A stretch of DNA of 64,000 nucleotides from Selaginella moellendorffii (Eukaryota; Streptophyta; Lycopodiopsida; Selaginellales; Selaginellaceae): contig NW_003314350.1 of NCBI RefSeq assembly GCF_000143415.4, forward strand, positions 434,001 to 498,000. Reading direction: 5' to 3'. The position numbers were made by a program, and so were the translations under genes. A model generated the notes under the pieces. It had not been told where the DNA came from and made no database searches. It worked only from the letters and a program-made list of their open reading frames with translations. Positions 25,501 through 37,700 of the stretch are shown here, piece by piece; position 1 is the first letter of the stretch; the number at the start of each line of letters is the position of its first letter.

Positions 25501-25630
25501 GCCCAAGCTACAGGTAAGTTACAAGGATTCTTTTTCTTTTCTTCTCTCGATCTTTTTCTTTGTTAATGGTTTTTCTTGTGCTTGTTCCAGCCCGACCTCG
25601 CCCTCCTCGACGTACTCGCCTACGAGATGA
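19599..25630 (+). CDS. RPB1: RNA polymerase II largest subunit
   Basis: Twelve exons (19599-19682, 19757-20020, 20075-20377, 20427-20585, 20657-20818, 20865-21085, 21140-21281, 21331-21666, 21721-22007, 22059-22317, 22371-25513, 25591-25630) sum to 5400 nt, in frame, giving 1799 residues. Visible signatures: clamp zinc ligands [17 protein letters not shown] and CVCYNC; the catalytic Mg loop [10 protein letters not shown] (about 21474); bridge-helix end [20 protein letters not shown]; trigger-loop region [19 protein letters not shown]; and the C-terminal heptad domain from about 24760. The protein is the catalytic subunit for mRNA synthesis in the nucleus. The last 3.1 kb before the small final exon is intron-free. 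The final exon adds [12 protein letters not shown]. The start agrees with the conserved [18 protein letters not shown]-terminus. Confidence 0.97.
24760..25630 (+). repeat. RPB1 C-terminal domain heptad repeats
   Basis: Tandem 21-bp units encode YSPxSPx heptads. About seven degenerate repeats come first, then 25 consecutive YSPTSP(S/A) repeats from 24921 to 25445, then degenerate [21 protein letters not shown] and a terminal TYSPTR. The domain is phosphorylated through the transcription cycle. Codons vary between repeats, so the protein repeat is more regular than the DNA repeat. Confidence 0.95.
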
Positions 25631-25970
25631 GACGAAGGAATGTAAGAGTTTTTTTATATGAGAGGTTTGTGAGGTTTTGCTCGCGTTTGGTTTGGTTTGA
25701 CGGATGAGTTGTTCCAGCAGAGGCGATGGATGATTAACACACAAGTTTACTGAAGCTGTCCACAACCTGTAGAGCAGCCAGAAAATAAGAAGTTGGAAGA
25801 GAATGTAACTATTGTAGCTTATGACAGTTTTATTTATGATACGCATTGGAGGTCGTCCTTGGTGCTGCTAGGGAGCATGCGCGATTTAGAGAGAGAATGC
25901 ATGACTCTAAGTAAGATGGAATTTTTCTCTCTTGAGTGAAATGCTTTTAAATCCACTTCGCTTGATCTTA
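25631..25970. other. Convergent 3' region of RPB1 and the diterpene synthase
   Basis: About 340 bp between two stop codons of convergent genes. It should hold both 3' UTRs and poly(A) signals. No open frame of interest was seen. Confidence 0.6.
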
Positions 25971-28900
25971 TTATTGATTTGATATTCTATAAGTTTCTAA
26001 AGAAACTTCAATCATGTCTTGAAGTTCTTTGTCTGGGTTTTTAAAAAGATCTACTTGCCTTACTTCGTTGTAGGTGATTAACATCATTCGCACTATCTCA
26101 AAGTTAAACCTTTTGATGTTTTTAGGTAGATCTTTCTGATGACTGATGAAGTAGCTTTCATTGAGTTCCTTTTTGGCTTTATTAAGCAAGCTTTGCAAAT
26201 ATATTATCGCATCTGCTTCAGTTGCACCCGGATGATCTTTCATATAACAAGAAACTCCTTGTGCTTGTTGTCCAAGTTTCATCTCAATCTAAAACGCAAA
26301 AATAAAAGGATTTTAGTGCTTAAAAATACTATTCTCAGAGAGACACACACATACACACACACACACAGACAGAGAGAGAGAGAGAGAGCAAACCTTATAT
26401 GTTTTCATATCATTGGAAAGCCTAGAGATGATACGATCAAGCTTGAGAGGTTTGCTATCATAAATAGTATTTAATAACTCTTCTGTTAAAAGCTCACCAC
26501 AAAAGAATATGCCCATAAGTACGTGGACCCAACTTGAGACACTAATTTCAGCATTTGCCATGTACTCCTCAAAAGTTGGAATATACCCTTGAATTTTCCA
26601 ACGAGCATCAGCAATGATAGATTTTATGACTTTTATGCACTATGAAGATTACTGTAAATAACACGAAATAGAAAAAACTGATTTAAAATACTTACAATTC
26701 CTAATAAGTATTTGTAAATGAACTCTGGAGATAAATTCTGATGTATTTTGGAAGCTGCCTCAGTCATGACAAGAACAATAGTATAAAATTCTTGAAAGAG
26801 AATCTTATATTCTAGAGAAAGTTCTTGTGACATAGAGATATCCCACCTGGAAGAACAAAAGAGCAAGCATTACTATAACTTGTAGAAGTTTATATATACA
26901 ACCTTTCAATCGCATTTTCGAGATGATCAAGCTCTTTAATGTTGGTTGTGTAGTCCAAAAGATCATCAAATAATGTGTTTATGCAAAAAGTCTTTGTAAA
27001 AAAAACTCTCAACTGGCCAAATTCTTCCTCATGGAAAGTTGAACAAATAAGATAGTGAATATAGGGGATCATGTTGATCTTAGCTTTCAGTCTAGTAGAT
27101 GGGACATTTTCAAAACCTGATGAATGCCACCAGCTAAAAAATTAAAAACACACTAAGTTAGAACATTAGAAGACTAAGAAATGTTTGTTTGCCTACTTGA
27201 CCAATTCTATCATCTCAGAAGGTTGATATGATTGACACTGTTGAGCATATCGATTTGCAAGCTCTAAAAGTACTTTGTTATTCACTAGAGGCAACCTTTA
27301 ACAAAAGAGAGGTAAGAGAAAGTTATAGGATTTTAGAAGTTTAACTATGAATGTCACTTACCGGTAAATAGTTTTAGCAATCCAAGGATCATCCACACCA
27401 TAGTGCTTAATATAGGCATTATTGTAGATTCTTGGCAAGCTGTCATGAAATGGATTTGCTAGCTCAAATGCCACCTGTAGAGACAACAAACACATTAGAG
27501 TTTCCCAGCTATTCATGAATCTCAGACCTCTCCCATGAGGTTCTTCTTCATTGCCCATTTATCCATGTGAGAGCTCTCAACATTAAGCAGATAACCATGG
27601 GAGTACTTGAAAGTCTTTGTAAGAATCTCTTCATTCGGGAAATCAATCTGGGAAGCCCGATGCAAGTTGAGCATTTCAGAGACCCCATGAGAGACTTCAC
27701 CAATAAAGCAGCAAAACTTGTCTCCAGGCAGCCAGAACTGGTTGAATGCATCTGTACGTAGTTCAAACTCATAGATTAATCCACTACAAAAACTATTTAT
27801 ACCTGAAGATACATTATACCCATGCATCCGAAGGATACGGAATGCCATTGCTGTGTCGTCGATGTCCTTGACTAGGCACGTAGATCCCCATCCAATTCCT
27901 TCGTTTGTCCAAGAGCTGGTGCAACCACCATTTAAAGAAGAGCTGCATAAGTATTAAAAGTTCAAAGGCTGTACCTATACACGTAGTTGAGGACAGCCTT
28001 GATCTCATCTCTGAAGAAGACGTCAATGCCCAGGCGCTCAATAGTGTCGACCACCCATAAACTTTCGAAAAGATCGATGGGGTAATGACACGGAACTGCG
28101 AAGTACAGCCGATTAGCACAAAGGATTTGAAGAAGATAGCTAGTTTACCAGCATAATTTTGATCTTTCATAGCTTTTTGCAAGTATTGCAACGACTTCCT
28201 GTCCTTGGTCTTCAAGTAAACACATGCTGTTGACGAGGGCGAGCTCAAAAAGGATCCATCTCTGGACTGAAGCTTAAGGATCTTTTGCCAGTCCATCTCA
28301 AGGCCTTGAAGGCCCTCCAAGGAGTATAGCAACGTCGTGGGAGCCGAATGAAGCCTATCTAAGGGAATCCTGGATGAACACCAAACGTTTTCAAAGCAGA
28401 TATTACGCACATAAAAACTCACTTGGCCAATTTCTTCTTGGTGGAAATCTCTAGCAACCTTGTGAACTCTGTGTCATACGGAAGATCAAGGCCCAGCTGC
28501 TTTGCTTCTTTGAGCATCATTGGGAACGTCACCTCGAAACCTGACAAGAGATCTCCATCGTCTTGCTTCAGCTTAATCATGTTCTCACGCAAAAACTTCG
28601 TGCCTGTGAAGAATTAAAAAGAGTCCAAGGTGTAAACAGAGCAAAAGAACGAGAAGCACACCTTGCGTAATGCAGCTGTGCCCGATGTCCCAGAGCTTGA
28701 GCGTGACCAGGCAGGAGAGCGTGGATAACACTCTGTCATAGAGTTGCAAGTGACGATCATAACCCCATGATCCATCCGAAAGTTGACTGCTGATGATCCA
28801 CTCCAAGGCCTCCGGAAACTCGGGAAGAGAGGAGTCGGATTCAGACCCGATTCGAGCCACCCAGGCGGTATCATAAGCCGAAGGACTGATTTCCCCCTTG

Positions 28901-29301
28901 CCACTCGCGAGTTTCATGAGCCATCCCTTTACTTCCGCGACAAGCAGTGACGTTTCTCTGTGATCAAGCTCCTGGACGTGATCGGCAGGGACGTGGAGAA
29001 TGCCTTGGTATGGCTGTTGCTTCTTTTTCTGGTTCTCCTGTAGGAAGAAATCTCCACTCAAGCTTGTGCTTCGACTTACTGGAGCCTCAGCTGGCTTCTT
29101 GTTATCAAAGCTCAATGAACAGCAGCTAATTCTAGTTGCGGGAGCTGCATTAACAGGCCAGTGTTAGTGCGAAACTTGACAAATTCTCGATTTACTTAAG
29201 CTTCCTTTCCGCGCCTGTGCGTTGCTCTTGATGATACCTCTGCTGGACTTGAGGCTTGCACTGATGCCAGTGTGTTTAACGCTGAACAAAACCGATGCCA
29301 T
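25971..29301 (-). CDS. Bifunctional (class II/class I) diterpene synthase
   Basis: The protein has the three-domain plant diterpene synthase layout. N-terminal residues [20 protein letters not shown] look like a plastid transit peptide. Then come [13 protein letters not shown] and QLSDGSWG, typical of the gamma/beta domains, and [19 protein letters not shown]. The class II protonation motif DIDDTAM (D-x-D-D) lies near 27850 and would cyclise geranylgeranyl diphosphate. In the alpha domain the class I metal motif DDLLD lies near 26950, and NDMKTYKIE, spanning a splice junction near 26395/26290, fits the second metal-binding pattern N-x3-T-x3-E. Both active sites therefore look intact. The C-terminus is ETYRISNQ. 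Known lycophyte enzymes of this type make labdane or miltiradiene-type diterpenes; the product here cannot be told from sequence. The start at 29301 is preferred over an upstream in-frame start because it gives the better transit peptide. Confidence 0.9.
26337..26393 (+). repeat. CA/GA microsatellite in a diterpene synthase intron
   Basis: A run of about a dozen CA dinucleotides followed by about ten GA dinucleotides lies wholly within an intron of the diterpene synthase gene, between the exons carrying NDMKTYK and IEMKLG. It is likely length-variable and has no evident function. Confidence 0.9.
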
Positions 29302-30540
29302 TGCAGAATCTTGCCTCCCTGCCTTGAAATTTGACACGATCTGGAGCACGCATATCAATGTCACGATTAAGGAAGAATCTATCAAGACATATGAAGTAAG
29401 CAAGGGTTTTTACCTTTATTGTAGTAGTTAGGCATTTACTAGGGATTATGCTTGATCTAGGAATTGAGTTTTTCATGTTGATCTTGCTTATCTAAACTTT
29501 AATGGGTTACTTCTCTATTTGGAGGCTCTTGACATATGGGGTATTTATGTTCAGTGTTTGACTTTAAAGGCATTTATATTAGCAGTAGCGCCTAGCACCT
29601 TTCTTCAAGCCAAGGTAAATTCTAATAGTTGGTATCTATTTTTTAGTCTTTCTTGTGGCTAGGAGCTTAACACACACTGTTACAGCACAAACATTTGTAC
29701 TGCTATAAAATATACTTTATTGTTGATATTTGAGACTTGCTGGCCAAATGTGGGAGCTTATGAAACTTCTTTGATGCTAGAGATAGTTTAGAGGATATAA
29801 CTGAGCCTTTTAGGTGGAGCACCTTGAGATATGACCGAAATATGGAATTCGAGGATATATTTTGGCTTGGAGTGGTAGAGATGGTAAAGATACCATGATC
29901 ATGTATTAAATTTTAATTCTTTATTGTGTTTCTTGTCTTTTGCTCTCCAAGAGGGACTACAAACACTTGAAAACACCCTCCTTTGTCCACAAGCTGGTGG
30001 TTGAGCTGTCATACCTTCTAAGCATTTGAGGTGGGTGACTTCTGCTTTTGACCACAGAGATACACGCTCAGGCAGAGAGCCATGACATATTTGGGCCATT
30101 TCCATGACAGTGTATCAACTCGCCCTTCCTGCATCATCCCGGATAAACAAGGTTTTCCATGTATCGGACCATAGGCCACCACTAGAGGCAGTAGAGCCTG
30201 TCACCTGTTCTTCTTGGAGAGCGACAGCTTCTTTTCCCGGATCAGGTAGTAGGTCGATGTCCGCAGGCACAGGACTATCCCACGTTATGTGACACATGGG
30301 AGGATCTTGGCCAGCTTTTCGAATGGACTCCAGATATGGCGCCTAGGGGTACGGAAGTCTTTTTCCCCTTCCAGCTCAGCTATCTTGAGCATGATGGAAC
30401 ACGGCAAATTAGAGCAATCTACACAAACACGATTTGTCGTGTAGAAACACTCTCCTTTGTCCACAAGCTGGTGGTGCAACGTTTGGAATCAGAAATCGAG
30501 TAACAGAAACTTAAACGACAAACATTTTCGAAGTATAAAC
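29302..30540. other. Intergenic region with a duplicated short segment
   Basis: No complete gene is seen. A segment of about 30 bp at 29969-30001 recurs at 30444-30475 in the same orientation with one or two differences; both include CCTTTGTCCACAAGCTGGTG. On the minus strand it reads HQLVDKG, and the short frames between the copies look like decayed coding sequence, possibly transposon-derived. The part next to 29302 should contain the diterpene synthase promoter. Confidence 0.5.
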
Positions 30541-30564
30541 TAACAAAGGAAGAACTTGCTCCGT

Positions 30565-30886
30565 CTAGGCCCAGGGTGAAGGGCGCCAAAATCTTCCAAA
30601 TGTTTTTGACAGACCATGTCGAAGTCCAAAGACAGAAACCTTGTTTCTTGGAGGGCTACGCTCACAGTTTTTGCCAAGAATGAGAATTTTCCAAGGAGAT
30701 GAATGCACGAGAGGCATGTAATCTTCTGGAATGCGATTTCGGCTTACGTCCAAGTCGCGAAAATGGATGAAGTGCAATTCTCATCATCTCGCCCTCGCGG
30801 AATACGAGCGCCAGGAATTGAGAGAATGCCCCGTTGGACCTGGAGCCTGGTAAGCATACGCCCAGCACAGATCCGCAAGCATACAC
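30565..30886 (-). pseudogene. Possible leucine-rich-repeat gene remnant
   Basis: One minus-strand frame contains HFRDLDVSRNRIPEDYMPL followed by WKILILGKN, which resembles one to two plant LRR units. Neighbouring frames are interrupted. The fragment is too short to assign to a receptor class. An unrelated chance match cannot be ruled out. Confidence 0.3.
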
Positions 30887-31090
30887 TTAACTCCCTCAAA
30901 TCCCATGAAGTCCATGGGTAGGAAAGTTGGGCTCAAATGTCCTTTTAAGCGTTTGACGGGCAGCGATGCCAGGATCGATTTAATTTATTAACACTAAACA
31001 ATTAGTTTGCCATTTCATACTTTTTGGATCACACAAAGGAGAGTTTACCATCCCATCTTTTGACAGTGCTTGTCTTTCACGTTATAGCAG

Positions 31091-32844
31091 TCAATAAAGA
31101 TCGCCACAACCTTTTTGTTCGCGCTGAAATCTTACTCCAACATAAATTACTCCATCATGATCTGGTCGGGTCTGAATGGCAGGAACGTCCATCAAGAAAT
31201 CAACAACAAAAACTTGCTTTCCATGCTGCTCATGATTTCGTTTTGCTCTTTGCATGCACTCCGCCAGCTGCTCCCGTCTACAATTCACCAAAAGCTCAAA
31301 CCCCTTGGTTCCATCTTTGACGAGTGTATCTAACCGTTTTTGAGATGGCTTTGACGCATCAATCTTCTCTTTCACTTCTGGAAGGACAAGAAAATCACGC
31401 ATTGGATAAGCATGCACTAGAACAGCTTTGAGTCGGCACATGAAAGCAAACTGAAGAGCGTATTCAGCCTGGTTCTGACACTCCTCCATGGTCTGAAGAA
31501 CTTGCATGATAACCCACTTCCCATTAACAACACCCTGCACAGGTGGATCCTCAACCTCCTCACTCGTGATCACACATTGCTTGAGCAATTCGGTAAGCAA
31601 CAAGGGAGAAGAGATCCCCAACGAGTCACCGGATCCTGCCTCTTCACCGCCAAGACGCCTTCAGCTAGCAAGTCCTGCACGCTCTCCAGTTCTTGGTAGG
31701 GCTTCTCCACTGCTTGTACAAATCCCATGACCCGCTCATACCCCTCCTTGCTTCTTGCCTGCGTATTGAAACTGTCCATGATTCGCCAGTACGTAGCTTT
31801 GTCGAAAATGTAAGTCCTGAGTTCATACGAACGAACGCTCTGCCGCCAATCCTTGATCGTGAACAGCTCCATCCGGAGCATGAAAGCCAAGCAGACCCCG
31901 ACCAGTCCTTTATGCCCCGAGGTCAGCTCAAACACTGACGCAGCTATTTCCTTGACGTCCTTGACTGCGCCACCATAGTCTTCATTTGCTTGTTCCAGGA
32001 GTGAAACGATGTCGTCCAGATCAAAACCTGACGCTCGAACGTAGTAATCGTGTGGTAAGGGCGATAGCCTCCTCGGCTCCTCGATCAGACTCTTTCTTCC
32101 GTATCTTCCGTCCAGGAGATCTCGCACAGTCTCCACTCATATCAGAATGCACGACTTGAGGTTGTACAGATCCTTCCTCTGCTTCACATCACGAAGGGTG
32201 GCGAAGAAAACATCCAGGCAGTGTTGCAGCACCAAAGTACTTCGGCGATACGAGACGCATGAAACGAATCAAAGTATCAAACATGGTGGACGTGCTTCAA
32301 CTGGGATTCGCGTCCGCCAGGCCACCCAAGCGAACCGGGTACACTAAACCACTGTCCATCATCTGGCGCATAACAGCCATAGCGGCAGTTGTCTTGCCGC
32401 TTTGCCTCGGCCCCAGCAACGCGCAGTACTTGCCGGCTTCCAGATCACTCCTAAGCCCGGCGTGGATCTCTCCAGGCTCCACAAAGTAATTGGATTCGGG
32501 TGTCACAGCGAGGCCAACCCCAAACCCCCGCCTGTAGCACATCGGGGACGCTCTTGCTCTTGGTCGAAAACTTACGCGATGGCTGAATGCATCCAGAAGG
32601 ACAGGGCGTAGCGTACAGGCAACTCATAGGCGCTCGCCTTCTTCAGCACTGCAGTATTTACAAAGCCAGCACGCCAGAGCTTGGACAAATCCTCTTCCGT
32701 GAAGGCCGAGAGCTCCTGTTGATCGAGACCGCCTTGGAGCAGCGCCTCCTTCACCACACTGCACTGAGGAGCCGCCTGGATCATTTTCTTCGATCCATAG
32801 CTGCAAGCGCACAGGTGAATGCGTCCTACCATCTCCATCGCCAT
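31091..32844 (-). pseudogene. Broken P-loop (STAND/AAA-like) ATPase gene
   Basis: The N-terminal part (32844-32572) is followed by a segment with GLRSDLEAGKYCALLGPRQS and the Walker A-type GPRQSGKTT, then by blocks including TMFDTLIRFMRLVSPKYF, VFFATLRDVKQRK, LYNLKSCILI and VETVRDLLDGRYGRKSL, a long helical region, and a C-terminal block with VVDFLMDVPAIQTRPDHDGV. These blocks lie in different frames. There is a stop after ADANPS, a frame shift after KYFGAAT, a stop between SCILI and VETVRDL, and another shift between QDPVTR and GISSPLLL near 31600. The order of parts suggests one former gene for an AAA-like ATPase with a GPRQSGKTT P-loop; similar P-loops occur in STAND-type and Crinkler-associated ATPases. 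Function is unknown. Sequencing error could explain one break but hardly all. Confidence 0.65.
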
Positions 32845-32901
32845 TAAGCCTTCGCGTTGGAAATTAGGGTTGATATTACTTGTCCAAATTTTTTAAAGGC
32901 A

Positions 32902-34554
32902 ATGGCGAAGCTGTGGATCGCACTAATGTTCTTGCTCATTTCATTTCCATTGCAAGAATCATCAGCGCAGGAAATCGTCAACATAACGATCTTGCACAAT
33001 GCTGTCAAAGAGGGCGCAGGTATTATAATGTTTTTCTATGGTACAAGGATTTTTCTACAAATCTTTCTATCCAGTGTGTCTCGATGGAAGCCCACCAGCG
33101 TATTACTTGCGGAGAAGAAATTCCCCAAATTGGCTCCTGTTCTTGCGGGTATTTTATGATTATACAAAGAACTTGTTTCCAATTTTCCATAGGGTGGAGG
33201 TGTGTGCTATGGCGACAGCAAAGAAAGGTCCTGCTTGAGCCGCAGCACATCAGAACTTGGATCATCGCAACAGATGAGTGAGCAAATCAGCCTAAACTTT
33301 GGTATTTTGAGCATTTCTAAGAAGAACAATCCAGGTCTTTTTTCTTCTTTTTCTTTTGGTAGTGTAAGGAAAAAACTAACTAGCTTAGAAGCTTGCAGAT
33401 TTCTGGAACTGGAATCATGTAGAAATCACTTATTGTGATGGTGGAAGCTACCTTGGAGATGTTGAGAAACCTGTCCAAGTTTTTGATACTGAGACAAACA
33501 AAGTAAACAGTATTTGGAAAGTATTTGTACTATCATTTGGTATTGCAGACCCGCTATCTTTACTACAGAGGGCGAAAGATATGGAATTACACCATCAGAA
33601 ACCTTCTGCAGAAAGGCATGAAACATGCAAACCAGGTAAGGTAAAAGATAATATTTTTTGTAACTATAATTTTATTTTATTTTTTTAGGTTCTTCTATCT
33701 GGCTGTTCAGTAGGGGCTACTGCCACAGCAGTTTATTGCAACGATTTCAAACAGTTATTACCTCATGCAACAGTAAAATGCTTAATGGATGGTGGGCTTT
33801 TTGTGAACCTGTAAGTTATTATAGTGTATATACTATAATCGTAATTAAAGGTTTAATTTTATTACAGGCCTGATATTACAGGAAACTACTCGTTGCAATC
33901 CATTTTTGACATAACAGTGAGGGAACACAATATTACATTGGGCATTGAAAGAAATTATGTTCCAACAAATGCAGCATATAAGGTAAATATTCAATGTTTT
34001 ATTATTTTTATTATGAAAGACATTCTATTTCAGCAACTCTTTCCTCCATATATTTTGCCATCTATTAAGCAACCCATGTTTCTTCTTAATTCTGCATATG
34101 ATACTTGGCAGATTAGAAACACATTACTATACCCAACTGCGGAATGGAGACCATGTGTCTTAAATTCATCTTCTTGCCATCCCAGGCAGCTCCAAATCTT
34201 ACAAGGTACAAAAGATATAAACAACACTCATATTCACAGTTTATGTTTTTTCAGGCTTTAGATCAAGTTTCCTAACAAATATTTCACCTGCTTTTGAGAA
34301 AGAAAAATGGGGTTTCTTCATCAATTCATGTTTTCACCATTGTCAAGGTGACGTTTCCACAGTTCGAGTAAATAACCAGGTAGAATCAATATTTGCTTTT
34401 GGAGGTTTTACTATCTAGTTTGTATTGGCAGACAATTCTGGAAGCAATTGGAAATTGGATGTACGAAAGACAAAAGAAAGTCATCCTAGTGGATTTTCTT
34501 TCATGGCCAAATAATCCAACTTGTGTAACATATTTTGAAGATACTTGGCTTTAA
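32902..34554 (+). CDS. Pectin acetylesterase (carbohydrate esterase family 13, Notum-like)
   Basis: A signal peptide, MAKLWIALMFLLISFP, leads into a secreted esterase that would remove acetyl groups from cell-wall pectin. Exon 1 (32902-33019) joins across a 55-bp intron to VCLDGSPPAYYLR. Further matches are CYGDSKERSCLSRSTSELGS, FWNWNHVEITYCDGGSYLGD, the nucleophile motif SGCSVGAT, then MDGGLFV, the acid residue in NSAYDTWQ and the catalytic His in SCFHHCQ. All three catalytic residues are present, as in plant members. One oddity is that the usual EGGGWC near the oxyanion hole reads RGGGVC here. The gene is AT-rich compared with TONSOKU next door. It begins only 57 bp from the start of the broken ATPase gene on the other strand. 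Confidence 0.85.
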
Positions 34555-34723
34555 GAGACAAATATATTTTTATAAAATTTCAAAACCATTTAGAAAATAT
34601 TACACGTATAGATATGTTTGCATGGTTTATGCATGGAACCATACTAAAGTTTCCTAATCTTTTCTAAACTCAAAAGTGTTATGGCGGTGCTGGTGTTCTG
34701 GAATTTTATAACCGGGGCTTAAT

Positions 34724-37700
34724 TTATATACAACATTGGCGGGAATAACAGCAAACAAATCCCTCTACACTAAAGTGGACGATCTCGTTCTTGACATGTT
34801 TTTTCGTTGTTGATCTCGAGTCCGACCATCCACTGTAGAGTTTTACCACTGCGGCTGGAGTAACAAACTCTATGCTGCTAAGATCCAAGCATTTCAATCC
34901 CGCAGCCAATGACAACGCCTTGGATAATTGCTGGACGACTCCATCCTCTACCTCTCCTTCGTCTTCACTGTCTGCAACAATCTCAGTGCTGGAAACTTTG
35001 CTTGCATCACGGCAATTGCCAGCCAGTCTCAATTCCGCAAGGAAACTGTTACCTGCGAAAGCCATAACACGAAGATTAGATATCTGAACTTTCTCTCCAG
35101 GGTCGTACCTCGCAAAGATTTCAAGAGGCTTACGACACCATTTTGAGACAAGCCACAGTCGCTCAAGTCTAGCTTTCGCAGCACACAATTTGGCTTCTTG
35201 ATTTCCTCCACAATTAATTGGACAGACTAGAAAAGCGAGAACATTAGATCACGATTGTGCTGACATGTTGATTACTTACCTGCGAGCTCAAATGGTTTCC
35301 AGCTAAACTCAAAGTCGCCAGTGCTGGACTGGTGACGAGATGCCTGTACAGACGATCACCAACCTCGGGTAATATTTTACAGCCGGTCACGTCTACTGTG
35401 GAGAGGTCTGACGAGTTCTCACTGATGGCATTACCAATTCTCTCCCAAAATTCCTGCAAAAGCCATACAAGTTACTCCAAAGCACCAAAAAGGTGCGACT
35501 CACAGGTCTCATTTCAAGCTGCCTCATTAAGAGCTGGGACAAGGTACTCGTTTCCTGGATTAAGTGAACAATGCCTTCCACTCCCGTGGGGCCACATACC
35601 TGTAACCCGGATATATCCAAGGCCTCGAAACTATATCGGACAAAACCGACCAAAATCATTTCGAAAACCATCGAAAGTATTTCATTTTTTTTGTTACCTT
35701 GGAAGTGTTGCCAACTTCTTTAATAAAGCTGTAAGAGCATACCCAGCTATCGGGTTGTTTTTCCCTGAAGAAGCAAGTCAGCATTTTACTACAGATTCAA
35801 CATACTTGCCAATTGATAGCCTTTGCAAGCATGATCCTGATTGCAGCGCATTCGTGAGTTTCTGGCAAGTCAGAGTGGTCAGGCCGCACTCTTCCACTTT
35901 CAGCGTGTGCAATCCTGGTTCAAACTCAGGTTACTCCATACAATAAAAGCGAAGTAAAGACTCACTAGGTGCGTGTTCTAGTATTCGAGCCAAGTCATGT
36001 CCCACACCATCTGTAAGCAAGTTTCCGGATAGAATGATCACTTCTAGGCGCCGCAAGGTGATGGAACATTTGGAAATCTGCTTGGACAACCGCAAATATA
36101 AAGAAACGTATGCGAAAGTCTAACCTCAGAAAGTGAATTTGCGACCAGGTTGTTGTCGTGCAAGTCGAGCAACAAACCAGTGTCTGAGTTTTTCGTATCG
36201 CCTAGAATTTTCTGAAGACCCGTCAACCTTCCTGAAATCAAAAGCTTAAGGATTTTGGTAGATGCGAAAGTAGTAAAAAATACTTACCCAATTGATTGTG
36301 AGCAAGTTTTATGGAGAACAGTGAGCCAATATCGTCTAACGCCAGGAGCAAAGGCCAGATAGATACGTCGTCAAGGTCACAGTCGCATGCGTCTACTTCG
36401 CCAATTTTAATCTGCTGTACAACAAAATGTTTCTTAACTTAAAAGAAACATTAAGACAATAAAAAAAAAAACCTTAAGCTTGCTCTGGAGCTCCAGACTT
36501 GGCTTGAATTTATGTTTCTTACACGCTAAATCATATCGTTCGACCAACGGGACCGGTATCCATCCTAAAGCCAACATAAAACTGTAAAGAAAACCAACGG
36601 AAGTAAATGACCACACCTGTTATAGACACTGCCACCTCGTGTGAATCAACTTTAGCCAGGTCTTTGTAAATGTTACCAGAAGGTAGTATGGCACCTCCTA
36701 TGGATAACTCCCTCAAAATGGGATGAGGACCTACGAGGAAAGCCATGATAAGTTTCTCGCAGAAAAAGCAGTAATATCAAGCACCTTCTGGCTTTGCAGA
36801 CTTGTAGAGACGTAAAACTTCCTCCAAAAACGCTTCTACAGTTATGAACTCTGGATGCTGAGAAGAGGACAAGCATTTGAGATTCACATGAAGAACATGC
36901 CCGTCTACATTGACATGAACCACCTGAGATCAAATGGATAGAAGAAGATTAGTGTCCAAGCCATAGCAGAAATACAAAAGAAGCTTACGTTGGAGTCGCC
37001 ATGAAGGTTAGAAACATTGTCGACGTCCATCCGCACGGCTCTATCGGCGCTCGCATCCCAGCTCTCATTCGGAGTGAGAGGTGGAGGTGTTCTAGCTCTA
37101 TCGGCGCTAGCACCCGAGCTCTCATTCGGATTACAAGGTGGAGGCGTTCTAGCAGCATTACTTGGAAGAAAATCACCGTTTTCCGAGGTGGATCGTACTT
37201 CCGATGTGGAAGGCACTCCTATTACTTCCGGTGATCCAGGGGTAGCCTGGAAACCAGATTCTCCAGCTCTGCTGGCACTTTCTTGCTCTTCTGTGTCATC
37301 ATCAGATAGCACGATCCGGTGGCGTTTCCGAGAATTTACCGGTGGGACTTTTTTCGCTTCTTGGTGCTCAGAATCGCTGTCCGTTTCTAAGCAAACTAGC
37401 TCATCTTCAGCAGCAGAATGGCCTGGCCTGATCAGGAATTTTACTTTCGTAATCTTGGACTCCACTTCTCTGCATGAGAAAAGAAAAATTAAACGTCATT
37501 GGAGCACTATTATAAATAGTTAGTCCACCTTGCTCGGTCGAAGTCCTCAAAGCGAATATTATAAGCATACTGCATGTTTTCCAGCGCGCTCTTCTGCTGC
37601 TCCAGCATCTCTGTTTCTCCTTCAGACACCGCCAATCTATGTCCAAAAGTAAAACTCAAATGACATAGAAACCGTTCCTTACTCGTATGCTTCCTCGTAA

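Noticed and set aside
24326-25566. Long open frames overlapping the RPB1 tail in other frames and on the minus strand
   Set aside because: They arise because the 21-bp heptad repeat has no stops in several frames. RPB1 itself is certain, and the shadow proteins are simple repeats.
33020-33047. A 28-bp intron in the pectin acetylesterase
   Set aside because: The acceptor at 33074 gives a normal 55-bp intron and restores the conserved VCLDGSPP junction.
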